NCBI GenBank assembly: GCA_037074615.1
Contig: CM073570.1
Coordinates: 15,534,185-15,598,184, forward strand
Reading direction: 5' to 3'
DNA: 64,000 nt
Source: Leucaena leucocephala
Taxonomy: Eukaryota > Streptophyta > Magnoliopsida > Fabales > Fabaceae
Made by a program: the position numbers and the translations under genes
Part shown: positions 62,042-64,000 of the stretch, piece after piece
Numbering within the stretch: the stretch's first letter is position 1
Layout of the letters: the number at the start of each line of letters is the position of its first letter
Notes under the pieces: model-generated
What the model was told of the DNA's origin: nothing
Databases searched by the model: none
Seen by the model: only the letters and a program-made list of their open reading frames with translations

Positions 62042-62728
62042 TTGAAACTCAGGGCATTTGAAGATGGAAAAGACAAAGAATCAAACTTGCTGAAGGATGC
62101 AGGGAGATATAGAAGATTGGTAGGACGTTTGATATATTTAATTTCTACTCGACCTGACATTTGCTTTGCTGTGCAGGTATTGAGCCAGTTTATGCAGACA
62201 CCAACAAAGACACACATGTATGCGGCATTAGGTGTTGTGAGATACCTGAAACAGAAGTCAGGCTTAGGGATTTTGATAAGTGCAGATTGAGATAACTCCC
62301 TTAGTTGCTATTGTGATTCAGATTGGGCATCATGCGCAACCACAAGGAAATCAGTGACAGGATACCTGTTGAAATTTGGGGATTCACTCATTATGTGAAA
62401 GACAAAGAAGCAAAACACTATTTCCAGATCATCTGCCGAAGCTGAATATAGAGCATTGGCAATGGCTGTGTCAGAAGTTGTATGGACAGTAGAATTAATG
62501 AAGGAGTTGGATGTTGCTATGTTGAGTCCAGTAAATGTTTATTGTGATAGCAAATTTGCTATACACATTGCTAATAATCCAGTGTTTCATGAAAGAACTA
62601 AACACATTGAAGTAGATTGTCATTTTATTAGAGAAAAATTGCAAGGAAAAATTATTGATTTAAGACATGTGAGATCAGAAGATCAAGAAGCCGATATATT
62701 AACAAAAGCAATTGGTCGTGATGTGTAG
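62042..62728 (+). pseudogene. copia reverse transcriptase/RNase H remnant
   Basis: The reading frame is interrupted by TGA at 62288-62290 and, still in frame, at 62396-62398. Recognisable blocks are GRLIYLISTRPDICFAV (reverse transcriptase C-terminus), CDSDWASCATTRKSVTGY, SRSSAEAEYRALA, and the RNase H end EADILTKA. Confidence 0.85.
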
Positions 62729-62789
62729 AACCGACTTCTCAACAAGTTAGGAGCTGTAGATATTTGTGGGCATCCAACTTGAGGGGGAG

Positions 62790-62957
62790 TGATGGACTTT
62801 AGAATGGGCCAAATCTATTAGTGGCCCAACCAGAGAACTATGTAATATTTTAGGATATATATATATGCTAGGAAAGCCTTTGCTGTATGTACACTGATTA
62901 TACATTCAATAAGAGATATATTCTTTACTCATCAACTCGGGCTTACCAAGCCCAACA
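62790..62957 (+). repeat. 3' LTR of the copia element
   Basis: 168 bp, preceded by the polypurine tract and followed by the AATGG target-site duplication. Confidence 0.92.
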
Positions 62958-63129
62958 AATGGAATACACTGAGTCAACGAATAATAGTGCCCAGCCTTGT
63001 ATTAATATAGTGTATTGCTATGCAAGGGAGAATACGACAATTAGGTTGTTTCAACAGATTGTGCTAAATCTAGACACGTCGAGAGAGCGAGAGAGAGAGA
63101 GAGAGTGAGGGCGTTATTATTCTTCATTG

Positions 63130-63445
63130 CAGCTTGTTCATTGGACTCTTTACTATTTCCAAGTTTGGTGATTGCATTTTAGTGGTCAAATTCCTAAGAG
63201 AGCCCTCAGTTCCTGACTATTTTTTTCTTTTGTAGTTAAAAATATGTAAAGTGCTATGAAGAATATAATACATCTGAACCCTGATGTTCTGAGGTCAAAT
63301 GCAGACCAACTATGTTTACTAGGCTGTAATCTGTTTCATAAGTGACTGTCACTTGGGAGAGACTCTTAGCCACATTGTCTTTGCAAAACTAAGTAGAAGA
63401 GACATAAGTATGGTTGAAGTAGCCTTGAGAATGCATGTGAGGATA
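63130..63445 (+). repeat. downstream flank of a lost plus-strand kinase gene (unit 3)
   Basis: Collinear with 58830-59146, the 3' flank of gene D, but no kinase gene precedes it. The intervening DNA (62963-63129) is unrelated to the kinases and ends in a GA-run (63081-63108). This indicates deletion of the unit-3 partner gene. Confidence 0.75.
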
Positions 63446-63465
63446 TTTATATGACTATTTATTAC

Positions 63466-63688
63466 TACTCCCATACTTAATATTTAACTAAATTGATTAA
63501 TTTAATAAGTTATATTTTTTTAAAAATACTCTAATAATTTTCCTTAACTCCCTCCATCCCTCTCTTATTTAATTATAGTTAAAAAAGTATTAATAGGGAT
63601 AATTTAAAAAAAGAATTAATAAATATAAAAAATAGGCATTTTATTTAAGACTATAATCAAGTCATATATATTAAGGAGCGAAGGAGTA
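63466..63688. mobile_element. Stowaway-like MITE
   Basis: TACTCCCATACTTAATAT at the left and ATATTAAGGAGCGAAGGAGTA at the right are inverted and TA-bounded. The interior is AT-rich with an AACTCCCTCCATCCCTC stretch. Confidence 0.6.
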
Positions 63689-64000
63689 TTAGTCTAAACC
63701 TATTTAATATACGATAGTTGCTTCCAAATCATTTTATCTAACTCATTCAAGAGTGTTCTAGTCTAAAGTATTTTTTAAAAAATAAAAATATGTTTCAATT
63801 GAGAATTATTAGAGGAAAAGTTTCCATTATATATATATATATATACCATCAAATATTAATATAAAATTTATAATTTAAAAGAGAAGTTGACAAAGTGGCA
63901 ATATTTTCTTATCCTTTTTGCTTCATATAGAAATTGCAAGTTTTATCCGAGGAGACATGAATGCCGCCAGTACCAAATAACTGAGAACAACAAAATAATG

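Larger units (their letters stand above)
61733..62957 (+). mobile_element. internally deleted Ty1/copia LTR retrotransposon
   Basis: Complete ends: 5' LTR 61733-61902 and 3' LTR 62790-62957 (170 and 168 bp, TG...CA, nearly identical), a primer-binding site TGGTACCAAAGC directly after the 5' LTR (compare the initiator-tRNA-Met type TGGTATCAGAGC), and a polypurine tract GAGGGGGAG before the 3' LTR. A 5-bp target-site duplication AATGG (61728-61732, 62958-62962) flanks it. The interior is only about 890 bp: a short leader, then the reverse-transcriptase end (YRRLVGRLIYL) and RNase H (SRSSAEAEYRALA, CDSKFAIHIANNPVFHERTK). Gag, protease, integrase and most of the reverse transcriptase are absent. 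In-frame stops occur at 62288 and 62396. It could only move with help from another element. Confidence 0.92.

Noticed and set aside
1..64000. CRISPR arrays, bacterial operons, replication origins
   Set aside because: The window is plant nuclear DNA; no regularly spaced repeats or prokaryotic gene organisation were seen.
1..64000. Known conserved plant microRNA precursors
   Set aside because: I looked by eye for common mature sequences (for example miR156, 159, 166, 172, 390 and 396 types) and saw none; a computational search would be needed to exclude novel ones.

Overview
This is a window of flowering-plant nuclear DNA, most likely from a woody eudicot. The protein families are plant-specific: RLP44-like receptor protein, phytosulfokine precursor, group-S bZIP, DUF688, PHLOEM PROTEIN 2-LIKE A10, and Lr10/LRK10L receptor kinases. 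Introns are GT-AG, intergenic DNA is AT-rich, and there are MITEs, SINEs, a Ty1/copia element and many AT/CT microsatellites. The species cannot be fixed from the sequence. All functions rest on recognised motifs and family resemblance; no search was run.

Left and middle (1-42 kb) are gene-poor. Supported genes are an RLP44-like receptor protein (3454-2639, -), a DUF688-like protein (8434-8961, +), an atypical small bZIP factor (19796-19314, -), a small acidic-tailed protein of unknown function (24729-24493, -), a two-exon phytosulfokine precursor with an intact YIYTQ (32452-32847, +), an orphan 3'-exon-like fragment (34157-34268, +) and a PP2-A10-like protein (36466-35171, -). Between them lie repeats. 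A tRNA-derived SINE family has three copies, each with target-site duplications. One MITE family of about 450-500 bp has four copies. Stowaway-like MITEs with TA-flanked inverted ends are numerous, and there are some hAT-like elements.

Right (42.4-63.5 kb) is the most interesting part: a receptor-kinase cluster built as a tandemly repeated, divergently transcribed gene pair. Unit 1 is gene A (-, 47057-42532) head-to-head with gene B (+, 47423-49586). Unit 2 is gene C (-, 56183-52696) head-to-head with gene D (+, 56565-58674). Each minus-strand member has an Lr10-type ectodomain and each plus-strand member a GUB_WAK/WAK_assoc-type ectodomain. All four have a three-exon structure with a 27-30 nt micro-exon in the membrane region and a non-RD (HFD) kinase. 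The start codons in each pair are 365 and 381 bp apart across a conserved intergenic block, which suggests a shared bidirectional promoter and co-expression. Unit 3 is decayed. Its minus-strand gene E keeps the ectodomain exon but has lost the micro-exon and nearly all of the kinase. Its plus-strand partner is gone except for a downstream flank duplicated from behind gene D. A small deleted copia element (61733-62957) sits in the gap.

The reading offered here is that each unit encodes two dissimilar receptor kinases made from one control region and perhaps acting together at the plasma membrane in defence signalling. The co-regulation and joint action are inference; the gene order, exon structures and repeat structure are read directly from the sequence.
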